Assembly: GCA_035652075.1 (NCBI GenBank)
Contig: DASREL010000085.1
Location: 1 to 64,000, forward strand
Source of the DNA: Gp6-AA45 sp035652075
Lineage (GTDB): Bacteria; Acidobacteriota; Vicinamibacteria; Vicinamibacterales; CAVVIG01
Length of the DNA stretch: 64,000 nucleotides
Reading direction: 5' to 3'
The position numbers were made by a program, and so were the translations under genes. The notes under the pieces were generated by a model. It saw only the letters and a program-made list of their open reading frames with translations, had not been told where the DNA came from and made no database searches. Below, one piece after another: positions 8,663 to 15,567 of the stretch (the stretch's first letter is position 1; each line of letters opens with the position of its first letter).

Positions 8663-9304
8663 TCAGACGTTGTGCGCGCGGCGCCCGAGCTCATCGACGG
8701 CAGCTCGGAGATCGGCGACGCGAGACGCGAGTTCGCGCAGCTCCTGCTCACGTCGAACATCTCGCGCCGTCAACGCTTCGGATCGCTTCAAGACTTCGTC
8801 GGCGACGGCGTTGATCGCACCCGACAGCCCGCGCAACAGGCCGGCGACATCGCGGTCGCGCGTGTCGACGTAGGGTGTGATCTGCTGCAGGAACATGACG
8901 AGCACGCTTTGAAACCGAACGAGGTCGGCAATCGTCTCGCGCAGGACGGCTAGCGTGCTCTCGACCGCGTCGCGAGTCGCGCGGTCGACGGCCACGTTCC
9001 GGTTGATGTGATCCACGACCGCCGAGTTGAACGCCTGCTGCTGCTCGAACAGCGGCGCCACGGCGCGGCGGACGCCGTCGATGAAGCCGCGCCGGATGCC
9101 GCGCGCGGGAGGCGGCGTCAGCCTCCACAGCGTGTTGAGCGGCGTGACCTGGTGCTCGTCGGGCCCCGGCGGCGGATGGGGAAATTGCGTCGGAAGGGCC
9201 TGGATAGCGCGGTCGAGGCGCGTCAGCGCGTCGTTGTACTCGCGGTCGGCGGCGTCCCGCTCGGCCTTCAGCCGATCCGGGTCGTCGAGGATGTTACCGC
9301 CCAA
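8663..9304 (-). CDS. Hypothetical coiled-coil protein co-transcribed with thiG
   Basis: A 213-residue protein with no recognised family. Residues 12-36 and most of 95-205 are rich in A, L, E, R and D with heptad-like spacing, indicating long helices and probable coiled coil. Residues 40-60 are proline-rich with a PPPGP segment. There is no signal peptide or membrane helix. Its ATG lies inside the last codons of thiG (11-nt overlap), which implies translational coupling. Similar helical prefix regions occur in some polysaccharide-cluster methyltransferases and glycosyltransferases, so a scaffold role is possible, but that is a guess. Confidence 0.6.
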   Translation of the reverse strand: MGGNILDDPDRLKAERDAADREYNDALTRLDRAIQALPTQFPHPPPGPDEHQVTPLNTLWRLTPPPARGIRRGFIDGVRRAVAPLFEQQQAFNSAVVDHINRNVAVDRATRDAVESTLAVLRETIADLVRFQSVLVMFLQQITPYVDTRDRDVAGLLRGLSGAINAVADEVLKRSEALTARDVRREQELRELASRVADLRAAVDELGRRAHNV

Positions 9305-10067
9305 CCAGTCCCTCGACCGGGCTGCTGGCGTTCGCGTACATTTTCCGCGGAATTCGTCCGGCCAGATACGCGAGGCGTCCTGCGCGCACGGCCAGCTTCA
9401 TCGCTTCGGCCATCGCGATCGCGTCCTGCGCGCCCGCGATGGCGGTGTTCATCAACACGCCATCGGCGCCGATCTCCATCGCGACGGCCGCATCCGACGC
9501 GGTGCCGACACCCGCATCGACGATGACCGGCACGCGCGAGAATTCGCGAATGATCCGGATGTTGTTCACATTCTGGATGCCCAGCCCCGATCCGATCGGC
9601 GCACCGAGCGGCATCACGGCGGCCGCGCCGGCCTCTTCGAGCTTGCGACACGCAATCGGATCGTCGTTCGTGTACGGCAGCACGACGAACCCTTCGCGCG
9701 CCAGGACGCGCGTCGCTTCGATCAGCGCTTCGTTGTCCGGAAACAGCGTCTTCTCGTCGCCGATCACTTCGAGCTTCACCCAGTTCGACAGTCCCACCTC
9801 GCGGCCGAGGCGCGCGGTGCGGATCGCTTCGTCGGCGGTGTAGCAGCCGGCGGTGTTGGGCAGGATGAAGTACTTCGACGTGTCGATGTAGTCGAGCAGC
9901 GACTCTTTCGTGCGGTCGCTGACGTTCACGCGCCGGACCGCGACGGTGACCATATCGGCGCCCGACGCTTCGTGCGCCTTGACCATCATCGCCGGCGACG
10001 AGTACTTGCCGGTGCCGACGATCAAGCGCGACTGAAATGTGCGATCCGCAATCCTGAACGTATCCAT
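9294..10067 (-). CDS. thiG: Thiazole synthase ThiG
   Basis: The 257-residue TIM-barrel protein is full length for ThiG, which condenses 1-deoxy-D-xylulose 5-phosphate, dehydroglycine and ThiS-thiocarboxylate into the thiazole phosphate of thiamine. K98 in NWVKLEVIGD is the Schiff-base lysine. LIVGTGKY near residue 15, VLPYTNDDP, MPLGAPIGSG and DAGVGTASDAA are all intact. Its ATG overlaps the thiS stop by one base (TAATG), so the two are translationally coupled. ThiF, ThiH or ThiO and other thiamine genes are absent from the window. Very secure. Confidence 0.98.
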   Translation of the reverse strand: MDTFRIADRTFQSRLIVGTGKYSSPAMMVKAHEASGADMVTVAVRRVNVSDRTKESLLDYIDTSKYFILPNTAGCYTADEAIRTARLGREVGLSNWVKLEVIGDEKTLFPDNEALIEATRVLAREGFVVLPYTNDDPIACRKLEEAGAAAVMPLGAPIGSGLGIQNVNNIRIIREFSRVPVIVDAGVGTASDAAVAMEIGADGVLMNTAIAGAQDAIAMAEAMKLAVRAGRLAYLAGRIPRKMYANASSPVEGLVGR

Positions 10068-10279
10068 TAGCCGCCGCCCACGAAGTTCACGATCTCGATT
10101 TCGTCACCATCGGCGAGTGTCGTCTGCGCGAACGCATCGCGTTTGAGGATGGTGAGGTTGCGCTCGACCGCGACGCGCCGCGCATCGATCGAGAGCTCGG
10201 CGAGCAGTTCCGTCACCGTCATCGGTCGGGAGAGCTCGAACCGATCGCCGTTCAACCTGATCGTCAATTTACCGGCCAT
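10067..10279 (-). CDS. thiS: Sulfur carrier protein ThiS
   Basis: A 70-residue ubiquitin-fold protein. The C-terminus ends IVNFVGGG; ThiS is adenylated and thiocarboxylated on a terminal Gly-Gly and donates sulfur to ThiG, so the extra final glycine is slightly unusual. LNGD near residue 9 and TVTELLAEL near 21 fit the family. It is first in a thiS-thiG-coiled-coil operon and only 25 nt separate it from the divergent oxidoreductase gene, leaving no room for a TPP riboswitch. Confidence 0.95.
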   Translation of the reverse strand: MAGKLTIRLNGDRFELSRPMTVTELLAELSIDARRVAVERNLTILKRDAFAQTTLADGDEIEIVNFVGGG

Positions 10280-10286
10280 TTTAGCG

Positions 10287-10292
10287 TACGAT
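10287..10292 (+). promoter_or_regulatory. TACGAT -10 box for the amino-sugar operon
   Basis: TACGAT ends 12 nt before the ATG at 10305, in the 25-nt gap shared with divergent thiS. It would drive the four-gene operon through 13797. Confidence 0.4.
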
Positions 10293-10304
10293 TAAGAACC
10301 GCTG

Positions 10305-11336
10305 ATGCCAGCTGCGAAGGGACACGAGCGCGTGCGCGTCGCGCTCATCGGTTTCGGGTACTGGGGACCGAACTACGCGCGCGTGCTCAACGACCTGGGC
10401 GACGCCGAGCTGCGCCTCGTCTGCGATCGCAGCGAAGACCGTCTTGCGATCGTCCGGCAGCGCTATCACGCGGTCGACACCTGCACCGATCTCGCCGAGT
10501 TGTTCGCCCGCGATGACATCGATGCGGTCGTCATCGCCACGCCCGCGTCGACCCATCATGCACTGGCGGTCCGTGCGCTCGACGCCGGTTTGCACGTGCT
10601 CGTCGAAAAACCGATGTCGCTCGACGTGGCCGGCGCCGAAGACGCCGCGGCGGCTGCCGCGCGCGTCGGCCGTGTGTTCATGGTCGGGTATACGTTCCTG
10701 TACAACGGCGGCATCCGCAAGATGAAGGAGTGCATGGGGGAGGGCTTCGGTCAGACCTACTACCTCCATGCGACGCGCACGAATCTCGGTCCGATCCGTC
10801 ACGACGTCAACGCGATGTGGGACCTGGCGCCGCACGACATCGCCATCTTCAACTACCTGCTGGATCGGCAGCCGTTGTGGGCGTCCGCCGTCGGCACGCG
10901 CGTGCTGCGCTCGGATCGCGACGATGTCGTGTTTGCGACGCTGGGATACGGCGACGGGATCGTCGGCAACATCCACGTCAGCTGGGCGGATCCGAACAAA
11001 GTTCGCGAGGTGGTCGCGGTGGGGAGCCATCGCCGCGTCGTGTTCAACGATTTGAGCGACCTCGAGCGCGTGAAGTACTACGAGCGCGGCGTGTCGGTCG
11101 GCGAAGCGGTCGCCGACTCGTTCGGCGAATTCAAACTGCTGGTCCGCGACGGCGACATCGTCAGCCCGCGCATCGAACCGCGCGAGCCGCTCAAGGATCA
11201 ATGCGCCGACTTCGTCGCGGCCATTCGAACCGGCCGTCTTCCGGTCGCCAACAGCGCGTTCAGCATCGGCGTGATCAAGACGCTCGTCGCCATCGAGGCA
11301 TCGATGCGGCAATGCGGCACCGCCGTCAACCTATGA
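10305..11336 (+). CDS. Gfo/Idh/MocA family sugar oxidoreductase (WbpB/WlbA-like)
   Basis: A 343-residue NAD(P)-dependent oxidoreductase. The Rossmann motif GFGYWGPN is at residues 16-23 and the family lysine lies in EKP at 101-103; WDLAPHDI near 175 is a conserved catalytic block. In amino-sugar pathways such enzymes oxidise C3 of a UDP-HexNAc or uronic acid, and the 3-keto product is aminated by a DegT enzyme and then acylated. Exactly those partners follow: the acyltransferase (ATGA overlap) and the aminotransferase at 12691. The family is secure; the exact nucleotide sugar is inferred. Confidence 0.88.
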   Translation: MPAAKGHERVRVALIGFGYWGPNYARVLNDLGDAELRLVCDRSEDRLAIVRQRYHAVDTCTDLAELFARDDIDAVVIATPASTHHALAVRALDAGLHVLVEKPMSLDVAGAEDAAAAAARVGRVFMVGYTFLYNGGIRKMKECMGEGFGQTYYLHATRTNLGPIRHDVNAMWDLAPHDIAIFNYLLDRQPLWASAVGTRVLRSDRDDVVFATLGYGDGIVGNIHVSWADPNKVREVVAVGSHRRVVFNDLSDLERVKYYERGVSVGEAVADSFGEFKLLVRDGDIVSPRIEPREPLKDQCADFVAAIRTGRLPVANSAFSIGVIKTLVAIEASMRQCGTAVNL

Positions 11337-11986
11337 GCCAGATCGACACCGGCGCGATCCTCGACTACCCGCCGAGCCGGCACGGCACGTTCGCGCCGCT
11401 GCAGATCGGCGTCGAGGCGCGCGTGCGCGCCGGCACGATCATCTACGCCGGAACGGTCATCGGCGATCGGTTCGAGACGGGCCACCACGCCGTCATTCGC
11501 GAAGAAAATCGGATCGGCGACGACTGCACGCTCTGGAACAACTCGACGATCGACTACGGCTGTGTCATCGGCAACGGCGTGCGGATCCATTGCAACGTCT
11601 ACATCGCGCAGTACACGACGATCGAAGACGACGTCTTCCTTGCGCCAGGCGTCACCATTGCCAACGATCCGCATCCGATCTGCACGAAGTGCATGCAGGG
11701 GCCGACGATCAAGAAAGGCGCGAGAATCGGCGTCAACGTGACGCTGCTGCCGCTCATCACGATCGGCGAAAATGCGCTCGTCGGCGCCGGCAGCGTGGTG
11801 ACGAAAGATGTGCCGGCGGGTGTCCTCGTCGCCGGCAATCCGGCGACGATCGTCGGGCCGGTCGACAACCTCACGTGCCCGTTCGGCATCGTCATTCCGT
11901 ACGAACAGTCGCTCGACGTGCGCCGCCGGCCCGAGTGGACCACCGTCGCGCCGCTGCCGCGGCCCGTGGTGAAACCCCTCCGCTAG
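11333..11986 (+). CDS. Left-handed beta-helix (hexapeptide) sugar N-acyltransferase
   Basis: A 217-residue protein made mainly of hexapeptide repeats (residues about 20-180), the fold of trimeric acyl-CoA transferases. The segment CTKCMQGPTIKKGARIG near 115-130 and the AGSVVTKDVPAGVLVAGNPA ending near 168 are typical. The ATG at 11333 overlaps the preceding stop as ATGA. By analogy to WbpD/WlbB it should N-acetylate or N-formylate the 3-amino group installed by the aminotransferase two genes on. The CxxC pair in the acceptor loop is present in many members. The substrate is inferred from the operon. Confidence 0.87.
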   Translation: MSQIDTGAILDYPPSRHGTFAPLQIGVEARVRAGTIIYAGTVIGDRFETGHHAVIREENRIGDDCTLWNNSTIDYGCVIGNGVRIHCNVYIAQYTTIEDDVFLAPGVTIANDPHPICTKCMQGPTIKKGARIGVNVTLLPLITIGENALVGAGSVVTKDVPAGVLVAGNPATIVGPVDNLTCPFGIVIPYEQSLDVRRRPEWTTVAPLPRPVVKPLR

Positions 11987-12694
11987 ATGCGCACGCTGGC
12001 CGCCACGTTCGCGTACAACGAAGGGGACAAGATTCGCCGGACGCTCGCACGTCATCCGATCGATCGCGCGTACGACTTGCTCGTGGTGGACGATGGGTCG
12101 ACCGACGGCGCGATCGATCATCCGCCGGCCGGCGTGATTGTCCTGAGAAATGCGACGAACATCGGCATCGGCGCATCGATGAAGATGGTGTTCGATTACG
12201 CGCTCGGCAACGGGTACGACATCCTGGTCATTCAGGCGGGAAACGACAAAGACGATCCGCTGCAGATCCCGCAACTGGTCGCCCCGATTCTCGCCGGCGC
12301 GGCCGATTTCGTGCAGGGGTCGCGGTACATGGCGGGCGGCGGATTCGCGAACATGCCAAGCTATCGCATCGCCGGCACGAAGATTATCCATCCGCTGCTG
12401 ACGTCGCTCGCCGCGCGCAAGCGGATTACCGAGAGCACGAACGGGTTTCGCGCGTTTCGCACGTCGCTCCTGCGCGACGCGCGCATCAACTGGCGACAGT
12501 CGTGGCTGGATCGGTACGAGCTCGAGCCGTATCTGTTGATCAAATCCATCCGCCTCGGGTACCGGCACTGCGAAGTCCCGGTGACGAAGACGTATCCACA
12601 ACGCGAGCTTGGTTACACGAAAATGCGGCCGTTCGTCGACTGGTGGAGCATCATCCGCCCGGTTGTGTACATCGGCCTTGGACTTCGAACATGA
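11987..12694 (+). CDS. Family 2 glycosyltransferase (DPM1/GT-A type)
   Basis: A 235-residue GT-A enzyme. AYNEGDKI near residue 8 and VVDDGSTDG near 33 mark the nucleotide-binding half, AGNDKDDP near 83 carries the acidic metal-binding region, and FVQGSRYMAGG near 108 is the acceptor-side motif of dolichol-phosphate-mannose-synthase-like enzymes. No membrane anchor is evident. It begins immediately after the acyltransferase stop and its stop overlaps the next ATG, so it is an integral operon member and probably transfers the sugar made by its neighbours. Confidence 0.88.
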   Translation: MRTLAATFAYNEGDKIRRTLARHPIDRAYDLLVVDDGSTDGAIDHPPAGVIVLRNATNIGIGASMKMVFDYALGNGYDILVIQAGNDKDDPLQIPQLVAPILAGAADFVQGSRYMAGGGFANMPSYRIAGTKIIHPLLTSLAARKRITESTNGFRAFRTSLLRDARINWRQSWLDRYELEPYLLIKSIRLGYRHCEVPVTKTYPQRELGYTKMRPFVDWWSIIRPVVYIGLGLRT

Positions 12695-13797
12695 CTCCGA
12701 TGCACGTTCCGTTCGTCGACCTCCGCGCGCACCACGATCGACTGCGCGACCAACTGGAATCGGCCGTGCTCGGCGTCGGCCGCCGCGGCGACTTCATTCA
12801 AGGCGGCGCCGTCGCCGAATTCGAAACTCAGTTCGCGGCGTTCACTGGAACACGCCATGCCATCGGCGTGGGGACGGGTCTCGCCGCGATCGAGCTCGCG
12901 CTGCGCGCGCTGCGCATCGGTCCCGGCGACGAGGTGATCACGGCGGCAAACACCTTTATCGCGACGGCGCTGGCGATTCTCGCCGTCGGCGCGACGCCGA
13001 AGCTGGTCGACGCCGATCCGGCGACGTATACGATCGATCCGTCGCTCATCGAGGCCGCGATCACGCCCAGAACGAAGGCGATCGTGCCGGTCCACCTGTA
13101 CGGCCAGCCGGCAGACATGGATCCGATCATGGCAATCGCCGGCCGCCACAACCTCGTCGTCGTCGAGGACGCCGCGCAAGCGCACGGGGCGCGCTACAAG
13201 GGCACGCGCGCCGGCGCGATCGGTCACGCCGCGGCCTTCAGCTTTTATCCGTCGAAGAACCTTGGCGCATGGGGCGACGGCGGGTTGATCACGACCAACG
13301 ATGACGAGGTGGCGGCGCAGCTGCGACTGCTGCGCAACTACGGTCAACGCGCGAAGTATTACCATTCGATTGCGGGGACGAACAATCGGCTCGACACCAT
13401 TCAAGCCGCCGTGCTCGCGGTCAAGCTGCCGCACCTCGATGGCTGGAATGCGTCGCGCCGCGCCCACGCGGATCGCTATCGCTCGCGGCTCGCATCGCGC
13501 GTCGCGACCCCCGCTGCGACGGAGGAGCGCGAGCACATCTATCACTTGTACGTCGTCGAACTCGACGCGCGCGATCGCGTGCAGGACACTCTGAAGGCAG
13601 CGCAGATCGAAACCGGCATCCACTATCCGGTGCCGATCCATTTGCAGGAAGCGTGTCGGTCGTTGGGATATCGTGCCGGTGACTTTCCGGTGACCGAGCG
13701 TGCCGCGCGCCGAATTCTGTCGCTGCCGATGTACCCGGAACTCACGGGCGCGCAGATCGACTACGTCAGCGAGACGCTGCTCGCAGCGCTAGATTGA
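12691..13797 (+). CDS. DegT/DnrJ/EryC1 sugar 3-aminotransferase (WbpE-like)
   Basis: A 368-residue PLP aminotransferase, starting at ATG 12691 where it overlaps the GT2 stop. VPFVDLRAHH near residue 5, GVGTGLAAIELALRA near 67, VHLYGQPADMD near 133 and VVEDAAQAHGA are all family signatures; K189 in FYPSKNLGAWGDGG is the PLP lysine. With the oxidoreductase and acyltransferase upstream it completes a 3-amino-sugar cassette, likely giving a UDP-linked 3-acylamino sugar. Its last 32 nt overlap the convergent DUF3108 gene. Confidence 0.9.
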   Translation: MTPMHVPFVDLRAHHDRLRDQLESAVLGVGRRGDFIQGGAVAEFETQFAAFTGTRHAIGVGTGLAAIELALRALRIGPGDEVITAANTFIATALAILAVGATPKLVDADPATYTIDPSLIEAAITPRTKAIVPVHLYGQPADMDPIMAIAGRHNLVVVEDAAQAHGARYKGTRAGAIGHAAAFSFYPSKNLGAWGDGGLITTNDDEVAAQLRLLRNYGQRAKYYHSIAGTNNRLDTIQAAVLAVKLPHLDGWNASRRAHADRYRSRLASRVATPAATEEREHIYHLYVVELDARDRVQDTLKAAQIETGIHYPVPIHLQEACRSLGYRAGDFPVTERAARRILSLPMYPELTGAQIDYVSETLLAALD

Positions 13798-14506
13798 AGC
13801 TGCCGACGGGGAGATCCGCCTGGATCTTCAGCGGCAGCCGCCGCTCGTCGTCCGAGAACCACAAGGCGAGGTTGCGTCCCACCGGCTGGTTCTTGTCATC
13901 GACCAGCGCCAGTGCGATCTTCCAGGCAGGTAGCGCTCCGAGGCCGGTCTTCACCGTCTCGCGCGCCGCCACGCTGAACGTGGCCTTGTAATTGATGCCG
14001 TCATCGGAGACCGGCATCGTCATCTTTTCGCCGGCCTTCAGCGGGATCGCGCGAAGGACGTAGATCGCCGACAGCGCATCCTGCACGACCGGCGACGTCG
14101 CAAAGTCGGCGGTGACCGTCGTCGTCGACTTGTGCTCGAAGTGGATCTTGTTCGTGCGTCGGTCGAACTGCGTCGTCCTGAACTTGTGGCGCGCGCCTTC
14201 TTCGCTGTAGATGGATCCGCGTTGGGGCAATAGCGTCGACGCGTCGATCAAGGTGTCGGCCTTGTAATAGAGCGAATACAACTTCGACAGAAGCGGCGTC
14301 GGCCGTCCTTCCGCGACGATGTAATAGGCGGTCGCGTTGTAGGACGGCCTTTTTTCTTTGACCGAGGCGATCACAGTGCCGGCAGTGAGATAGGTGGACC
14401 ACGAGACGTCGAACGTCAGCGTTTCGCCGACGTTGAACGGCACCGGCCGCTCGGCTGCCGCAGCGGGCGCGAGGGCGAGAAGCGCGATGACGGCAAGGTG
14501 TCGCAT
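13766..14506 (-). CDS. DUF3108 secreted protein
   Basis: A 246-residue protein with a signal peptide (residues 1-18, cleavage after AAA) and a DUF3108 domain over the rest. The start of the mature region, FNVGETLTFDVSW, and the central SKLYSLYYKADTLIDASTLLP are typical. Members are periplasmic beta-rich proteins found near polysaccharide and lipid genes; their function is unknown. A TACAAT hexamer 8 nt before the ATG supports this start and implies a leaderless message. The 3' end overlaps the convergent aminotransferase gene by 32 nt. Confidence 0.82.
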   Translation of the reverse strand: MRHLAVIALLALAPAAAAERPVPFNVGETLTFDVSWSTYLTAGTVIASVKEKRPSYNATAYYIVAEGRPTPLLSKLYSLYYKADTLIDASTLLPQRGSIYSEEGARHKFRTTQFDRRTNKIHFEHKSTTTVTADFATSPVVQDALSAIYVLRAIPLKAGEKMTMPVSDDGINYKATFSVAARETVKTGLGALPAWKIALALVDDKNQPVGRNLALWFSDDERRLPLKIQADLPVGSFNLALRAASR

Positions 14507-14514
14507 CGCGCCTC

Positions 14515-14520
14515 ATTGTA
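14515..14520 (-). promoter_or_regulatory. TACAAT -10 box for the DUF3108 gene
   Basis: TACAAT on the minus strand, 8 nt before the ATG at 14506 and just past the stop of the upstream DUF5666 gene. Confidence 0.5.
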
Positions 14521-14526
14521 GTACAG

Positions 14527-15438
14527 CTATTTTTTCTTCTCGACGCGGCTGGCGAGCACGCTGCCGTTGGTCTGCCTGGCGCCCTTCACCTGCACGCGGT
14601 CGCCGTTGACGAGCGACGCACAGGTGACGTCAGCGAATTCCGTGCTCGCATTCGTCACGACCGACGTGGACGACACAGCAAAGGTCACGGGGCATCCGGC
14701 GCTGCGGCCCGACACCGTACCGTTCAACTCCACGTCGCCGTGGCCGTCGCCGCCGTGGTCGTCACCCGCCCCTGGCGTCTCTTCGCCGTTTTGCACGTCG
14801 ATGTTCGTTGCGACGATGGACGTGCCCGCGTCGGTGCCGTGCACGTGGATGCGGTCGCCGACGTGGATATCCGCGAGTGTCGTCGTCGTGCTGCCATGCA
14901 CAATCGTCGTCGTCGCGTTGACCGTGACGATTTTGCCGGCCACCGTCAGCGTGGAACCGGTCTTCGCCGTCACGATGCCTTCGACTTCGACGTTGTGATT
15001 CGGATCCTCGCGCTCGTTGTCGTCCAGTTCCGCTGTCGATCCGTTGACGCGGACGGTAATCGTGACGGTTGCGCGCTCGGCCACGTCCTCGATGGCCAGC
15101 CGCGCGTCGACGCCCGTTCCCATGAAGTGGAGTTCGACGTGGCCCGCCGGCACATTCGTCAGCGTGAAGTGGCCGGTGCCGTCGACCACGCTCGACGTCG
15201 ATGTGCCGGTGACGCTCACCGTCATCGTCGTGCCGAGCGCGCGGAATACCGAGGATGCGGCGCTGCTCCCGACGACGGTGCCGCTGACGGTGGCGCCGCT
15301 CGTCGCGGTTGGCGTCGGTGGCGTCGTTGTCGTGGCGTTTGATGCCGATGCAGAGGTGGGCGATGTGGGCGAATGAGTGCCGCACGCCGCCGCGGTGATG
15401 GACGCACCTAACAGACATGTGATCAGTAGCGATCGCAC
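14527..15438 (-). CDS. DUF5666 secreted lipoprotein-like protein
   Basis: A 303-residue product starting at GTG 15438, chosen because a GGAGGG Shine-Dalgarno sequence sits just upstream and the N-terminal signal peptide begins there. The signal ends in ITAAAC, a weak lipobox, followed by a Ser/Thr/Pro-rich linker (about residues 20-60), a small beta domain, then OB-like DUF5666 repeats such as VEGIVTAKTGSTLTVAGK and the C-terminal VKGARQTNGSVLASRVE. A Gly/Asp/His-rich stretch near residue 225 may bind metal. The function of the family is unknown. Surface location is inferred. Confidence 0.75.
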   Translation of the reverse strand: MRSLLITCLLGASITAAACGTHSPTSPTSASASNATTTTPPTPTATSGATVSGTVVGSSAASSVFRALGTTMTVSVTGTSTSSVVDGTGHFTLTNVPAGHVELHFMGTGVDARLAIEDVAERATVTITVRVNGSTAELDDNEREDPNHNVEVEGIVTAKTGSTLTVAGKIVTVNATTTIVHGSTTTTLADIHVGDRIHVHGTDAGTSIVATNIDVQNGEETPGAGDDHGGDGHGDVELNGTVSGRSAGCPVTFAVSSTSVVTNASTEFADVTCASLVNGDRVQVKGARQTNGSVLASRVEKKK

Positions 15439-15463
15439 AATCCCTCCGGGTGTGTAACGTTCA

Positions 15464-15488
15464 CTGCCGCTGTTCGCACGTGCGGCAG
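15464..15488 (-). other. Hairpin in the leader of the DUF5666 gene
   Basis: CTGCCGC and GCGGCAG form a 7-bp stem with an 11-nt loop about 25 nt upstream of the GTG at 15438. The whole 129-nt gap 15439-15567 holds nothing else I recognise. It could be a regulatory leader or the terminator of the acyltransferase gene. Confidence 0.35.
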
Positions 15489-15567
15489 AACGCACACAGA
15501 AAGCATCCCCATGGAGGTGGCAAGGCAAGCGCGGTGCCACAGCTCGACTGTTTGGTTTTCTGGGAAA

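Noticed and set aside
10265..10305. TPP riboswitch before thiS
   Set aside because: Only 25 nt separate thiS from the divergent gene, and no thi-box is seen.
15439..15567. Cyclic-di-GMP or other riboswitch in the DUF5666 leader
   Set aside because: A hairpin is present but the conserved GEMM core is not.
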